A stretch of DNA of 64,000 nt from Gemmatimonas phototrophica (GCF_000695095.2 NZ_CP011454.1:4588001-4652000), one strand, 5' to 3'. Counted from the stretch's first letter, positions 36,764 to 46,618 are shown. Notes: generated from the letters alone by a model not told the origin. Program-made: numbers and translations.

Positions 36764-37192
36764 ATGTCCCGCGCTCTTCCGCTCGCCCCGGCCGCGCTGC
36801 CCGAACCGACACCCAGCGAGACCACTTCGGCCTCCGCCACGATGCTCACGGGCACCGTCGCCGTGTTTGACCCGGCCATGTGCTGCCCCACCGGACTCTG
36901 CGGCCCCGGGGTCGATCCCGCCCTGCTCACCATTTCGCGCGACCTGCGCTGGCTGGAAAAACAGGGCGCCACCGTGTCGCGCAACGGCCTCTCCACCGCC
37001 CCCGACGCCTTTGTGGCCAACCCCCGCATCCAGGGACTGCTGCAGGCCTTCGGCGACGACGCGCTCCCGGCAACGCTCATCAATGACAAAGTGCTGGTGC
37101 ACGGGCGCTATCCCACCCGCGAGGAACTGGTCGCCGCGCTCACCGTTGTCCCCCCCAACAGCGCCTGTGCCCCCGGCAGCGGCTGCTGCTGA
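36764..37192 (+). CDS. arsD: ArsD arsenite metallochaperone/regulator
   Basis: ArsD hands As(III)/Sb(III) to the ArsA ATPase and weakly represses ars operons. The 142-aa product keeps the metal-binding core DPAMCCPTGLCGPGVDPAL (Cys40, Cys41, Cys46), LTISRDLRWLEKQGATVSR and LPATLINDKVLVHGRYPTREEL. The C-terminal vicinal pair is also present (ACAPGSGCC, Cys141-142). The N-terminal about 28 residues (Ala/Pro-rich) are longer than usual; a shorter start at MLTGTVAVF is possible. GGAG lies 7 nt before the ATG. arsA begins 2 nt after the stop. Confidence 0.93.
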   Translation: MSRALPLAPAALPEPTPSETTSASATMLTGTVAVFDPAMCCPTGLCGPGVDPALLTISRDLRWLEKQGATVSRNGLSTAPDAFVANPRIQGLLQAFGDDALPATLINDKVLVHGRYPTREELVAALTVVPPNSACAPGSGCC

Positions 37193-37194
37193 TC

Positions 37195-39003
37195 ATGGCC
37201 ACACCCGACGCGCTGGAGCGGCTGGCGACCAACGCCACCCGGCACCTCTTCTTCACCGGCAAGGGGGGCGTTGGCAAAACCACCGTCGCCAGTGCGCTGG
37301 CGCTGCGGCTCGCTGAACTGGGCCGCCCCACACTGCTGGTCAGCACCGACCCGGCGTCGAACCTCGACGATGTCTTCACCATGGCGGTTGGAGAACAGCC
37401 AACGCCGGTCCCGCGCACCGAAGACGCCAGCGGCCAGACGCAGCTCAGCGTCATGAATCTCGATCCCGTACGGGAAGCCGCCGCCTATCGCGAGCGCATG
37501 ATTGCCCCGTATCGCGGTGCGCTCCCCGACGCCGCGCTGCGCAGCCTCGAAGAGCAGCTTTCCGGCGCCTGCACCGTGGAAATCGCCGCCTTCAACGCCT
37601 TCACCACGCTGCTCACCGATGCGGCCCTGGCGCGCTTCGCGCACATCGTGTTCGACACGGCGCCAACAGGACATACGCTGCGGCTGCTGAGTCTCCCCAG
37701 CGCGTGGAGTGGCTTCATCAGCACCAACAGCAGCGGGGCCAGCTGTCTTGGCCCGCTCGCCGGACTCGGCGAGCAGCAGCAGCAGTACGCCAGCGCCGTG
37801 CAGACGCTCTGCGACCCCCACCGCACCACGCTGGTGCTCGTCGCGCGCGCCGAACCAAGTGCCTTGCACGAAGCGGCGCGCGCCGCGGGCGAGCTCCATG
37901 CGCTGGGCATGCACGAGCAACAGCTGGTGGTGAACGGACTGCTGCGCTCCAGCGGTTCGGATGCCGTGGCCACGGCGTTCATCACGCGACAAACCGCGGC
38001 CATGGCCGCCATGCCGGAACAGCTCACCAGCCTGCCCCGCGTGGAACTCCCGCTGGTGGCATCGGAGTGCACCGGACTGGCCGCCCTGCGCGCCGTTGGA
38101 CGGGCCGCAGCGGACACACCCTCGACGCCCGCCGGGCTCCACAGCGCTCCCACGCCACACACCGCTGCCTACAACCCCTTTGGCACCTTCGACGAGTTGG
38201 TGCAGCAACTCGCCGCGGCCGGTCGGGGGGTCATCATGACCATGGGCAAAGGTGGCGTCGGGAAGACCACCATGGCGGCCCGCATTGCCCAGGCGCTCGC
38301 CCGCGCCGGCCACGCGGTGCATCTCACCACGACCGACCCGGCCGCACATGTGGAAGCCGCGGTCCATGCCGTGACGCTGGCCTCCGGCAGCAACGCGCAG
38401 CCGTCGTTGCTCACCGTCAGTCGCATCGACCCGGCGCTGGAAACAGATCGCTATGCCAGTGAAGTGCTCGCCGATGCCGAGCACTCGTCGGGTGGGCTCG
38501 AGCCCGAAGAGCGGGCGCTGCTGGAAGAAGACCTTCGCTCTCCCTGCACCGAAGAAATCGCCGTCTTCCGGGCCTTTGCCCGCACGGTCGCCGACGCCGC
38601 CGACCGGTTCGTCGTGCTCGATACCGCGCCCACCGGTCACACGTTGCTGCTGCTCGACGCCGCGGAGAGCTATCACCGCGAAGTCGCTCGCACGGCGGGA
38701 TCACACATCCCCGAATCGGTGCGCACGCTGTTGCCGCGACTGCGCGATGCCAGCTACACGCGCCTGCTCATCGTAACGCTCGCCGAGTCCACCCCGGTGC
38801 ACGAAGCGGAGCGGCTGCAGCAGGACTTGGCGCGCGCAGAGATTGTCCCGTTCGGGTGGATCGTGAACGGCAGCCTCGCCGCCAGCGGCACGCAGCATCC
38901 GGTGCTCGCCGCTCGCGGACGCTTGGAGGCCCCGCACCTGCAACGGGTGGCCACCTCGCTGGCGCAGCGCGCCTGGCTCATTCCCTGGGACGCCGCCCGC
39001 TAG
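37195..39003 (+). CDS. arsA: ArsA arsenite-transporting ATPase, two-domain form
   Basis: ArsA energises an arsenite efflux pump. The 602-aa protein is the full tandem A1-A2 form: Walker A FFTGKGGVGKTT (about 21-32) and MTMGKGGVGKTTMAA (about 350), with the signature DTAPTGHTLRLL / DTAPTGHTLLLL in each half. The metal-site cysteines seem kept: LSGACTVEIAAF, the Cys of SSGASCLG, and LRSPCTEEIAVF. Translation is coupled to arsD. No ArsB or Acr3 pump, ArsC or ArsR is found in the window, so the partner pump must be elsewhere or this pair serves another role. Confidence 0.95.
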   Translation: MATPDALERLATNATRHLFFTGKGGVGKTTVASALALRLAELGRPTLLVSTDPASNLDDVFTMAVGEQPTPVPRTEDASGQTQLSVMNLDPVREAAAYRERMIAPYRGALPDAALRSLEEQLSGACTVEIAAFNAFTTLLTDAALARFAHIVFDTAPTGHTLRLLSLPSAWSGFISTNSSGASCLGPLAGLGEQQQQYASAVQTLCDPHRTTLVLVARAEPSALHEAARAAGELHALGMHEQQLVVNGLLRSSGSDAVATAFITRQTAAMAAMPEQLTSLPRVELPLVASECTGLAALRAVGRAAADTPSTPAGLHSAPTPHTAAYNPFGTFDELVQQLAAAGRGVIMTMGKGGVGKTTMAARIAQALARAGHAVHLTTTDPAAHVEAAVHAVTLASGSNAQPSLLTVSRIDPALETDRYASEVLADAEHSSGGLEPEERALLEEDLRSPCTEEIAVFRAFARTVADAADRFVVLDTAPTGHTLLLLDAAESYHREVARTAGSHIPESVRTLLPRLRDASYTRLLIVTLAESTPVHEAERLQQDLARAEIVPFGWIVNGSLAASGTQHPVLAARGRLEAPHLQRVATSLAQRAWLIPWDAAR

Positions 39004-39047
39004 GCGTCATTCGCGTTTGCAGTATCCGGACGATCCGGTCCGTCCGC

Positions 39048-39079
39048 CCAATCCGTGGCGCGGCCAATCCGTGGCGCGG
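39048..39079 (+). repeat. 16-bp tandem direct repeat, two units
   Basis: CCAATCCGTGGCGCGG occurs twice in immediate succession in the 237-bp space after arsA. Just before it are overlapping GATCCGGTCCGTCCG-like blocks. It lies about 95 nt upstream of the palindromic operator of the Met-rich protein gene. Confidence 0.8.
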
Positions 39080-39164
39080 CCATGCCGCTCCGCACGGTCC
39101 AGCCTGTACGGTACAGCCCTCCTGTGTCGGGGAACGACCCACACCACGTCGGGTATTTATCCGC

Positions 39165-39193
39165 TTATGGCTATATACAGTTACCTGTATATT
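39165..39193 (+). promoter_or_regulatory. Promoter with palindromic operator for the Met-rich protein gene
   Basis: ATATACAG and CTGTATAT form a perfect inverted repeat (39173-39192) around TTAC. A possible -35 (TTATGG, 39165-39170) and -10 (TATATT, 39188-39193) with 17-nt spacing bracket the palindrome, so a regulator bound there would control transcription directly. The AT-rich site stands out in GC-rich DNA. TACA/TGTA half-sites recall BlaI/CopY-type operators, but the regulator is not identified. Confidence 0.6.
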
Positions 39194-39240
39194 TACGTCG
39201 TACGGGGAAATCCGCTCACGCACAAAAGCCGGAGGGCTGT

Positions 39241-39819
39241 ATGACATATTCTCGCCTGCTCCTCACCGCCACTCTCGCCGCCGCCGCCTGGTCCGCGCCG
39301 GCCATCGCGCAGGGCGGCATGATGGGCCGTGGTATGGGTGGTGGCATGGGTGGCGGCATGATGGGTCGGGGAGACTCCACGAATCAGGCGGTCATGCGCG
39401 TGGTGCACGAGCTGGTCATGAACCACGACAAGCTGCGCCGCACCGTCACCAACTTGCCCAACGGCATCCGCACCGTGACCGAATCAGACGACTCCACCAT
39501 GGCCGCCATGATCAAAAAGCATGTGGCCACCACGGGAGAGTTTGTCACCAAGGGCTACGATCCCAACCTGCCCATGGCCTCGCCCGCACTGCACGGTGTG
39601 CTGCAGAACGGCACCCGCATCGTCCGGCAGACGGAAATCACGGCCAAGGGCGTCATTCTGGTCGAGACTTCAGATGATCCCGCCACGGTGAAGCTGCTCC
39701 AGACGCACGCTGCGGAAGTCACCGACCTGGTGAAGCGCGGTCGCGAAGCCATGCACGAAAACATGATGAAGCGCCGCGGGATGTATCCGGATACCACATC
39801 GGGGAGGAACCAGCACTGA
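39241..39819 (+). CDS. Met/Gly-rich periplasmic protein, probably metal-responsive
   Basis: The 192-aa protein has a signal peptide (MTYSRLLLTATLAAAAW ending PAIAQ) and then a Met/Gly-rich stretch, GGMMGRGMGGGMGGGMMGRG, of the type that binds Cu(I)/Ag(I). The folded part has VMRVVHELVMNHDKLRRTV, LPNGIRTVTESDDSTMAAMI, and a His-bearing C-terminal helix (MHENMMKRRGMYP). GGAGG lies 5 nt before the ATG. The preceding palindromic operator and the ars genes nearby point to a metal-stress role; copper binding is inferred from Met content only. Confidence 0.8.
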   Translation: MTYSRLLLTATLAAAAWSAPAIAQGGMMGRGMGGGMGGGMMGRGDSTNQAVMRVVHELVMNHDKLRRTVTNLPNGIRTVTESDDSTMAAMIKKHVATTGEFVTKGYDPNLPMASPALHGVLQNGTRIVRQTEITAKGVILVETSDDPATVKLLQTHAAEVTDLVKRGREAMHENMMKRRGMYPDTTSGRNQH

Positions 39820-39870
39820 ATCAGCACGGCACCACCCCGTCCCCCGCGCCTCTCAGTGTGGCGCGGGGGA

Positions 39871-40569
39871 CTAGGTGGCTCGCACGAACACGCACCCCTG
39901 TTCCTGCGCCACATTGGCAGCAAACACGCCCGACGGCTGCATGAGGATGCCGGGAATGAGCATCCCGTTCGCCTTGGTGGTGGCCGCCGCCGCGCTCACG
40001 TTGTCCTTGGCGGCAATGAGATCCACGACATCGCGAAAGGCCAGCGCACACGCCAGCACCACCACTCCGCGCGCGAGTTGCTTGTCCAACGTGTGCTGCT
40101 CAATCCCCGCCGGCAGGCCATCACCCGGGCCCAGCAGGGCGGGGTTTTTGCTGAGCGGCACCCCCGTCCACGGGTGCGTGACCTTGAACTGGGCGCCAAT
40201 ACCATACGCATCCCAGAACGCCTGATTCATGGCCAGCATGATGCCATCGTGCCGCAGCACAATCACGTTCGAGATGGCCGATGCCGGCACCTTGAGCACG
40301 TCCATGTATTGCCTGGCCACAATGCCACTGCGCAACACTCCCAACCCGCCGCCAATGTCGGGACAGTCGTACACCGCCTTGTGCTTGCCGGTCAGTCGCG
40401 TCGTCCAGCGCATGTCGTAGTCCTGCACCATCTCCGCATCGGCCTGCTCCTGTTGATCACCCGCCGCGTGCACGAATCGCTCGAGCGCCGGCAACGCCGT
40501 CGGCACACCCGTAATGGCCAGACCAGTGGCACTGAGCTGCTGCAGCAGCGTTCGGCGATCAAGAGACAT
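39871..40569 (-). CDS. Secreted protein with Tat-like signal, DsrE-like fold suspected
   Basis: The 232-aa product begins MSLDRRTLLQQLSATGLAIT, a twin-arginine-type signal. The mature part contains YDCPDIGGGLGVLRSG, ISNVIVLRHDGIMLAMNQAF, a central GVVVLACALAFRDVVDLIAA and a tail GVFAANVAQEQGCVFVRAT. The alternating hydrophobic strands with a Cys in the VVLACALA strand look like DsrE/sulfur-relay-type domains, but this is weak. No pathway link is seen with its neighbours; it stands alone between the Met-rich protein (convergent) and the DMT transporter. Confidence 0.75.
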   Translation of the reverse strand: MSLDRRTLLQQLSATGLAITGVPTALPALERFVHAAGDQQEQADAEMVQDYDMRWTTRLTGKHKAVYDCPDIGGGLGVLRSGIVARQYMDVLKVPASAISNVIVLRHDGIMLAMNQAFWDAYGIGAQFKVTHPWTGVPLSKNPALLGPGDGLPAGIEQHTLDKQLARGVVVLACALAFRDVVDLIAAKDNVSAAAATTKANGMLIPGILMQPSGVFAANVAQEQGCVFVRAT

Positions 40570-40709
40570 GGACAGGGACCGGTGGTGTGGACTGGGTTGG
40601 CGCGGGCGTTCACCGCGCGGGCAATCACCACACTACAGTCGGAAATCGCCCGTCGCTATCATGGCGAACTGTTCACTGAACCACACGGCCCAGGCCGGTG
40701 CACGAGGTG

Positions 40710-41609
40710 CTACTTCCGCGTGGCCAATTGAATGCCGCTCAGCACCGCGACCAGCGCCAGCACCAGTCGCGGCGTGAGCGGTTCGCCCAGCAACAGCACC
40801 CCCAGCGCAATGGCGGTAATGGGATTGAGCGCCAGAAACACCGCCACCCGCGACGGCGTGGAGCGGCGGAGCGCATAGCCCCACAACCCGAAGCCCACCG
40901 CCCCGCCCAGCGTCCCCAGAAAGAACACCGCCCCCCAACCACTCGTCGTAATGGTGCGTGTGTGTGTCAGCAGCCCCTGCATCAGCGCCAGCGGCGCCAG
41001 CGCCAGTGTGCCGGCCACCATTGCGTAACCCGTCACCACGGCCGACGGATATTTGAGCAGCATGGGGCGCGACCAGACGTTGTACACGGCACCGCATAAC
41101 ACCGTCGTGGCCACCTCGGCGTAGCCAATCCACAGGCCGCTCCCTTCGGAAGCGCCAGTGCCCAGCGTCACGGGAGGCAGCGCCAGCACGATCCCCGCCA
41201 ACGCCAGCAGCTGCCCCGTGATGGCGCGCGCCGACAGGCGTTCCGTTCCGCGCAGCGCCGACAGCGCGAGCGTTACCAGCGGGTTGGTCGCCACCACCAG
41301 CGCCACCGTGGCCGATGGCAAATGTGTGAGTGACGCGCTGAAGCTCCACGGAAACACGCCGAAGAAGAGCACACCCAGCAGCGCCACCTGCACGCGATCA
41401 CGCGCGGCCATGGGCATGAAGGCCGAGCGACGCAGCAGCGCGAACATGCACACCGTGGCAATGACGTAGCGCATGAAGGCCAGCACTACTGGCGTGGTTT
41501 GCGGCACCACGTATCGCGTCGCCACCACCGACGCGCCGAAGCAAATGCACGCTACCGTCGCCGCAATGGCCGCGCGGCGCTCGGCGTGGGGATCTGCGTG
41601 CTCGGTCAC
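40710..41609 (-). CDS. EamA/DMT-family membrane transporter
   Basis: The 299-aa protein has ten predicted membrane helices in two EamA repeats. Examples are [80 protein letters not shown] and [20 protein letters not shown]. The motif NP followed by a small-residue helix in both halves is typical of drug/metabolite exporters. The substrate is unknown. Its start overlaps the stop of the upstream hydrolase gene by 4 nt (ATGA), so they form one operon. Confidence 0.9.
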   Translation of the reverse strand: MTEHADPHAERRAAIAATVACICFGASVVATRYVVPQTTPVVLAFMRYVIATVCMFALLRRSAFMPMAARDRVQVALLGVLFFGVFPWSFSASLTHLPSATVALVVATNPLVTLALSALRGTERLSARAITGQLLALAGIVLALPPVTLGTGASEGSGLWIGYAEVATTVLCGAVYNVWSRPMLLKYPSAVVTGYAMVAGTLALAPLALMQGLLTHTRTITTSGWGAVFFLGTLGGAVGFGLWGYALRRSTPSRVAVFLALNPITAIALGVLLLGEPLTPRLVLALVAVLSGIQLATRK

Positions 41610-42712
41610 CGCCTCACCGTCAACGGCTGCACCACCGTCAGCAGCTGCTGCAGAAATTGCCCCGGTTCTTCAAGCATGGGGACATGCGCCGACCACTCCA
41701 GCGTAATGAACGCTTTGTGTGGTGCTCGCAAACGTTCCACATACGCCCGCGCCGGTTCGTACGGCGTATGCAGATCGTGTTTCCCCTGCATCACCACCAC
41801 GGGCACCGCCAGCGAATCCGGCAGCGTAGCACCATCGCGCCCTACCAGCGTCCGGGTCGTCCATTGGGTGGCTGCTGTTTGTCGAGCCACATCGGCCGCC
41901 GTGTACTCCGGAGCCCAGGCGGGTAAGGCAAACAGCAAATCAAAGGTGGGCTTGCCGTACCATCCCCCGTTGAAATAGCGAGCCCACTTTCGCGTAAGCA
42001 GTACCGTACTCACCGGGGCACCGGGGCGTGGATAGGGCGCAATGGAATCGAGTTCGCGCATCGCATCGCGCTGTCCTGCGGCCTGCGCCAGCATACGCAG
42101 TCGCTGGTACAGATAGGCATCGCCGCTCCCACTCACCTGCCCCACCCCCACATACGCGTGCAGCCACTCAGGGCGGCGCTGCGCCAGCGCCATGCCAATC
42201 ATGGTGCCATAGGAGTAGCCCATGACCACCACGCGCTGCACGCCCAATTTGGCCCGCACCCATCCCACCATCAGTTCGGCGTCGCGAACCAGTTGGTTGA
42301 AGGTGAGCGTCGGGGTCAGCGCCGCCGTGTCCGCCGTGGCGGCGTTCTTCCCTACACCGCGCTGGTCGTAGTGCACCACGGTAAAGAAATCTTCCCACGG
42401 TGACTGATACGCCCAGGCCATCGGCATGGTCGGTGACCCTGGACCGCCGTGTATCATCACGATGACCGGATTCTCCCGGTGCTTGCCGCGCACACTCACC
42501 CACTGCGTCGTGCCATCAATCGCCACGGGCTCCAGCAGCTCAATCCCGTCTGGCGTGTGAATACGGCGCAGCTCGGCGAGGCGGGCCACCACGGAGTCGC
42601 GGAGCAGCGGAGGCGCTGTTTGCGCCGTGACGGCAAGCGGCGCACTGAGCAGCCCGAGGATGGGCGCGAGCCTGCGGCGCCATCCCGCGATACGAGGTGG
42701 ACGAAAGATCAT
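41606..42712 (-). CDS. Exported alpha/beta hydrolase, proline iminopeptidase-like (S33)
   Basis: The 368-aa protein has an N-terminal signal sequence ([18 protein letters not shown]). The hydrolase core carries the oxyanion motif [11 protein letters not shown], the [18 protein letters not shown] segment and the nucleophile elbow [15 protein letters not shown] (Ser in GYSYG). The acid ([12 protein letters not shown]) and catalytic His (EWSAHVP) are also present. The HGGPG plus DQRG pattern is characteristic of S33 prolyl aminopeptidases. It is probably periplasmic. It overlaps the downstream DMT transporter gene by 4 nt. The ATG at 42712 follows a 182-nt space with an AT-richer part, likely the promoter. 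Confidence 0.88.
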   Translation of the reverse strand: MIFRPPRIAGWRRRLAPILGLLSAPLAVTAQTAPPLLRDSVVARLAELRRIHTPDGIELLEPVAIDGTTQWVSVRGKHRENPVIVMIHGGPGSPTMPMAWAYQSPWEDFFTVVHYDQRGVGKNAATADTAALTPTLTFNQLVRDAELMVGWVRAKLGVQRVVVMGYSYGTMIGMALAQRRPEWLHAYVGVGQVSGSGDAYLYQRLRMLAQAAGQRDAMRELDSIAPYPRPGAPVSTVLLTRKWARYFNGGWYGKPTFDLLFALPAWAPEYTAADVARQTAATQWTTRTLVGRDGATLPDSLAVPVVVMQGKHDLHTPYEPARAYVERLRAPHKAFITLEWSAHVPMLEEPGQFLQQLLTVVQPLTVRR

Positions 42713-42894
42713 GCCGCAAATACTACGCGGCGTCTGCTAAATCTGCGCCCCTGCGTGTTCGGTGTCGCCCATTGTGCACTTTTTCCATTGTGTCGGCGCC
42801 GAGTCACAGAAAATCTGGATCGGTGGTGGCGTGCGGACTACGCCATGCATTGCGCGCATGGAGTATCTCTCAACGCAGTCACCATGCCTCGCCC

Positions 42895-45846
42895 TTACGG
42901 CCTCGGCACGCGGAAGCGGAACACATTCGATCGCGTACCGTCCGTATCCTCGAACTGCAGTTCGTAGTCAATGAAGCCCGCCGGTCCACCCCAGCAGAAC
43001 CCAGCCTCGTGCTCGTACTCGCGATCCCCGACCTGTCGCATCGCGGTGACCGGAACGAAACCGAACGGAGTGGATCCCCCGACAAAGAACGCACGGTCGT
43101 GCAGCCCTCGTCCTGGTGGCACCGGTTCCGAAAGGCGCACCCGAATACGCGCACGGCCGTTGGTCCCCTGCGGGAAGGCCCCATTGCAGAACGGGTCCTG
43201 CCCGATCGCGGCCCAGCCGCTCACCGACGCACTCTCGATCTGCGGTGTCCCGGCACGCAACACGACAGGCACGTCGCGACGGACGATGCCGAACTCCGCG
43301 TTGGTGGTCTCCAGCGTCACCGTGAAGACGGCGCCGGCGCTGGACGGGCCGGTGAGGCGGAGGCCGATGTCGTTCCCCAGATCGACCAGCGTAGCCACCA
43401 CACCGGGGCGGCTCACGCCGGCGATACGTACTTCTGACAGCAGCGCGCCGGTCACGACGCTGTTCAACTGGCCGGTGGGCGGTCTTGGTACCTCCGGCTC
43501 GAAGGCCACCTTTGATTCGGTGGCGAGTGTACGCCACAGGGTATCCACCCGCGCGTATTCGCCGAGCAGTTCTACGGCAACCGGCACAGCAGCATCGCTC
43601 GGTAACGGATTGCTGGCAGCAATGGCCAGTCCCAGCGGCTGGGCAATCCCGGAGTTCAGGACAAGTGGCGTTTCGTTGGCCTGCGCGACCCATGCCCCAG
43701 CACTTTGCGGCGCCATGAGACCGCGAACACCGATCGCCGTACTTCTGCGCAACTCACGCTGCACCGCCGGCAACTGTCCCGCTGGTGCCGGTCGCTCCTT
43801 GATCGCCAGCCAACGTATGTAATCGTAAATCGCGCCCATAAAGGTACGGGTGTCTTCCGGAAGCGCTGGGTCGACGAAGTTCGTCGAGCGACGGGCCCAG
43901 TCGGCATCGTTCTTCCTGCGCAGTTCACGGAGCGCAAGGTGGCAGTCCCGCACTTGCCGTCGCGTAAGCTCCGGACTCCAGCATCCGTTCGGCACAGGTT
44001 CACAGCCACCATTGGTGCGATCCAGACAGGCAGCGGGCGCCACGAAACGCGGCGACGCCACGCTCGAAGCGGCCGCCGTCGACGAGAAGCCCGGCACTGG
44101 AACGCCGAGTCGCACCAGGGCGCGCGCCGCGGCGCTCTTTTCGCTGTCGGGGAGCTGAGCAAAAACCCTTTCGGCGACCGCCAGTAGTGAATCGGCGCGC
44201 GCGAGGTTCCGGCGATGAATCGCCGTATCCACACCGGCCAGCGGCACCGTCACTTCGGATGACCCGCGGCTGGAGCGCACGACGCCCATGAAACCGGCCA
44301 CGTAGGCCGACGGATCAACACTTACGCTGGCCGTGGCTTCGCCGGTCCCCCACGTGGCGGTGATCGTCGCTGAGCCGCGGCCCATGGCCGTGATCACACC
44401 GGCGCTGGACACCGTGGCCACTGCGAGATCAGAGCTGCGCCACGCCGGCACCGCGCCGCCAACCACGGCCCCGTTGCGTCGCACCGTGACCGCGAAGTTC
44501 GCCGTGTCGCCGACGGCCCCCAAACGCATCGTGCTCGGCGCCAGCTCGACGGTCGCCGCAACCGGTGCGCCGCCATCGCTGACCGCGACCTCGTACGCGA
44601 ATGGTGCCGGCAGCGCCCAGTTGTTTTCAGAGGAGCCAGCGGCCGATGCTTCGATGACATAGGTGCCGTCGCTGGGCGGGGTGATCTGCAACGTGCGCAC
44701 GAGGCGCGACTGATCCTGGATATCCTGCCCCACGACACCGCCGCGATACACCGTCAGCGCCGCCCCACCGTAGGCAGCGCGCGACGGGAGTGTGTAGGTG
44801 ATGGTGTACGTGCGGCCGGCGAGCAGTCTCGCCTGATAGAAGTCGATGACGAGCGGCTTCCCGAGCGCCTCGGGGAAGGGGGTGAACTGGATGGTCGAGC
44901 GGCAGTCACCGGCCGCCGAGTCGAGCACCGCCCCGGCTACGCGAGTACCCGGCACCAGCCACGTGGCCCGCGAACAACCCAGCCCGTTGGTCAGAGCCGG
45001 TACCGAGGGCGTACCGCCGGCAAATGTGAATGCACCGCGGGCACTGGTGTCGCGAGTGGACACGAAGAGCTGGTAGCGCGCCGGTGCGAGTACGGCGCGC
45101 AGCACGGTGGAATCGCCGGCGTTCCCCGCTACCGATCCCCAGACCGTGCCTTCGGACGTGTTGGTCGTGGCCTGCTTGATTCCCACCACGTGGGCAAATT
45201 CCGGCCGCACCCGCCACTCGAAGGTACTCTGGCTGGTGACTTCAAACTCCCAATAGCGCGACCAGCGAGACACGGAGCCGGACGCAAAGAGGCAACTGAA
45301 AGTGTTCAGCGTGCCGGCTCCCGTAAACGCCGCGCCAAAGGACACCACCCCTGGTGCACAGGGGTCGCTCACTACCCCCCAGGTGCTGAAGCTACGTACC
45401 TGACCGCGTACTTCCCGGGTGGCCGGATCGACCGACACCTGCTCGGCGCGCGGCACCCACGCGCCATTCTCGAGGCGCGCCAAGGTGAGGCGCGACAGAT
45501 CCACATCCGCGGCAAACGCATTGGCGGGAAAGCGGAGCCGCATGGTCACGGGTGCGGCGAACTGCGTGCCGCTCGGGCCGAATTCCCACGCCGCCCCCAC
45601 GTTGGGATTCGCACTCATGTCCGTGCGGGGCGTGACGGCGATCCGCGTGCTCGCTGATACGGCACCGGCTGGTACCTGCAACGTGACCGCGCCATTTTCT
45701 GCGGTCACCGTGCCCCCCGTCGCGCCCACCACATTCGGATCGACAGGAGCCGGCGGAGGGGTAACGGGTGACGGGGTGTCGCTGCCGCTGCAGGCGGAGA
45801 CACCGATCGCGGCCACGCCGAGCATTACGCTCCGAAAACGTTTCAT
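42895..45846 (-). CDS. Large Ig-like lipoprotein
   Basis: The 983-aa surface or periplasmic lipoprotein starts MKRFRSVMLGVAAIGVSACSG, a lipobox VSAC. After a Pro-rich linker comes a ZU5-like part (ATGGTVTAENGAVTLQVPAG, about 45-65, and PVTMRLRFP). A bacterial Ig-like BIG2 domain lies at about 430-515 (AVATVSSAGVITAMGRGSAT). The C-terminal half has Cys-containing NGGCEPVPNGCWSP and ends with a region resembling hydrolase-independent beta domains (GWAAIGQDPFCNGAFPQG, HEAGFCWGGPAGFIDYELQF). It is unassigned beyond that. The direct-repeat pair at 45999-46031 marks the island edge 150 nt upstream of it. Confidence 0.85.
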   Translation of the reverse strand: MKRFRSVMLGVAAIGVSACSGSDTPSPVTPPPAPVDPNVVGATGGTVTAENGAVTLQVPAGAVSASTRIAVTPRTDMSANPNVGAAWEFGPSGTQFAAPVTMRLRFPANAFAADVDLSRLTLARLENGAWVPRAEQVSVDPATREVRGQVRSFSTWGVVSDPCAPGVVSFGAAFTGAGTLNTFSCLFASGSVSRWSRYWEFEVTSQSTFEWRVRPEFAHVVGIKQATTNTSEGTVWGSVAGNAGDSTVLRAVLAPARYQLFVSTRDTSARGAFTFAGGTPSVPALTNGLGCSRATWLVPGTRVAGAVLDSAAGDCRSTIQFTPFPEALGKPLVIDFYQARLLAGRTYTITYTLPSRAAYGGAALTVYRGGVVGQDIQDQSRLVRTLQITPPSDGTYVIEASAAGSSENNWALPAPFAYEVAVSDGGAPVAATVELAPSTMRLGAVGDTANFAVTVRRNGAVVGGAVPAWRSSDLAVATVSSAGVITAMGRGSATITATWGTGEATASVSVDPSAYVAGFMGVVRSSRGSSEVTVPLAGVDTAIHRRNLARADSLLAVAERVFAQLPDSEKSAAARALVRLGVPVPGFSSTAAASSVASPRFVAPAACLDRTNGGCEPVPNGCWSPELTRRQVRDCHLALRELRRKNDADWARRSTNFVDPALPEDTRTFMGAIYDYIRWLAIKERPAPAGQLPAVQRELRRSTAIGVRGLMAPQSAGAWVAQANETPLVLNSGIAQPLGLAIAASNPLPSDAAVPVAVELLGEYARVDTLWRTLATESKVAFEPEVPRPPTGQLNSVVTGALLSEVRIAGVSRPGVVATLVDLGNDIGLRLTGPSSAGAVFTVTLETTNAEFGIVRRDVPVVLRAGTPQIESASVSGWAAIGQDPFCNGAFPQGTNGRARIRVRLSEPVPPGRGLHDRAFFVGGSTPFGFVPVTAMRQVGDREYEHEAGFCWGGPAGFIDYELQFEDTDGTRSNVFRFRVPRP

Positions 45847-45998
45847 GGTACCCTGAACCAATCGTTCATCGACAATGGAAATCCGGCCGCGGCGATGGAG
45901 CTGCCGTGACGGCCGAGTCCGCTACGTTCCGAAGGTACCCACCGCGACTTGGGGACGGCAAGCGGGAAGGAGGAGAAGTACCTGCTGGGGAGCGCAGG

Positions 45999-46031
45999 GT
46001 CCCTCGGTGGAGGGGTTTGGGGTCCCTCAGT
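45999..46031 (+). repeat. Direct-repeat pair GTCCC TCRGT, 23 nt apart (left island edge)
   Basis: GTCCCTCGGT (45999-46008) and GTCCCTCAGT (46022-46031). Three other pairs with 22-nt period lie at 48282-48313, 49928-49959 and 53379-53410. Here no recognisable tRNA fragment accompanies the pair, although the flank GAGCGCAG just before it resembles the flank of the 49.9-kb copy. It may be the worn left end of the oldest island. Confidence 0.7.
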
Positions 46032-46066
46032 CAGAACGTCCAACCACTAACGGGGCCGCGGAGACA

Positions 46067-46618
46067 TCATCTGCCGTTTAAGGAGCGCTCGTCGCCCACT
46101 CGAGACAGCGTGGCAATCGAGGCGACCAGCTGCTCCCGGTGCTCCGCACTCGATGTCTGGATATACACATCGAAGTCCCGATGCTCGTTGAGTAACCCCC
46201 GCACGAACGCGACGTATCGGGGGAGCGTTGCGTGCTGATCAAGCGTGACGCCCATCGGCACTGACAGCACATCGAGCCGGAAGTGCTGGCCCGACGAGGG
46301 AGGCATGAACAGCGTGAACGTCGACTCCAAGAGACGGCTGAACAATTGTACGCGGCTGCCGTCCGGGAACGTGCACACGTAGGTGTACGGGTCAGCCTCC
46401 CTGACCTCTGGTGTTCCAACTTCAGCGTGAAGCACGAAGTGATAACGCTGATCACCGAATCGAAAGTCAATCAGTTCGCCCTTGCATTCGGTCGGTAGCG
46501 TGAGCGAATCGAGCGTGGCGATCCACGCCTCGAGGGCGCGGCGCTGTTCGGGAACGGAGATCGGTGGAGGAGTGTCGTCGCCCAACGTGACCGAATACAG
46601 GCCAGGTATGTATTCCAT
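46067..46618 (-). CDS. Unknown accessory protein
   Basis: I do not recognise this 183-aa cytoplasmic protein. It begins MEYIPGLYSVTLGDD and contains ELIDFRFGDQRYHFVLHAEV and FSRLLESTFTLFMPP. It ends in YVAFVRGLLNEHRDFDVYIQ followed by a helix. No signal peptide or membrane segment is seen. It lies at the left end of the island next to a higA relic and the Fic gene, all on the minus strand. Whether it is an antitoxin, immunity protein or unrelated cargo cannot be said. Confidence 0.65.
   Translation of the reverse strand: MEYIPGLYSVTLGDDTPPPISVPEQRRALEAWIATLDSLTLPTECKGELIDFRFGDQRYHFVLHAEVGTPEVREADPYTYVCTFPDGSRVQLFSRLLESTFTLFMPPSSGQHFRLDVLSVPMGVTLDQHATLPRYVAFVRGLLNEHRDFDVYIQTSSAEHREQLVASIATLSRVGDERSLNGR

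Noticed and set aside
37108..38676. 522-aa minus-strand frame
   Set aside because: Antisense to arsA with His/Gly/Arg-rich composition.
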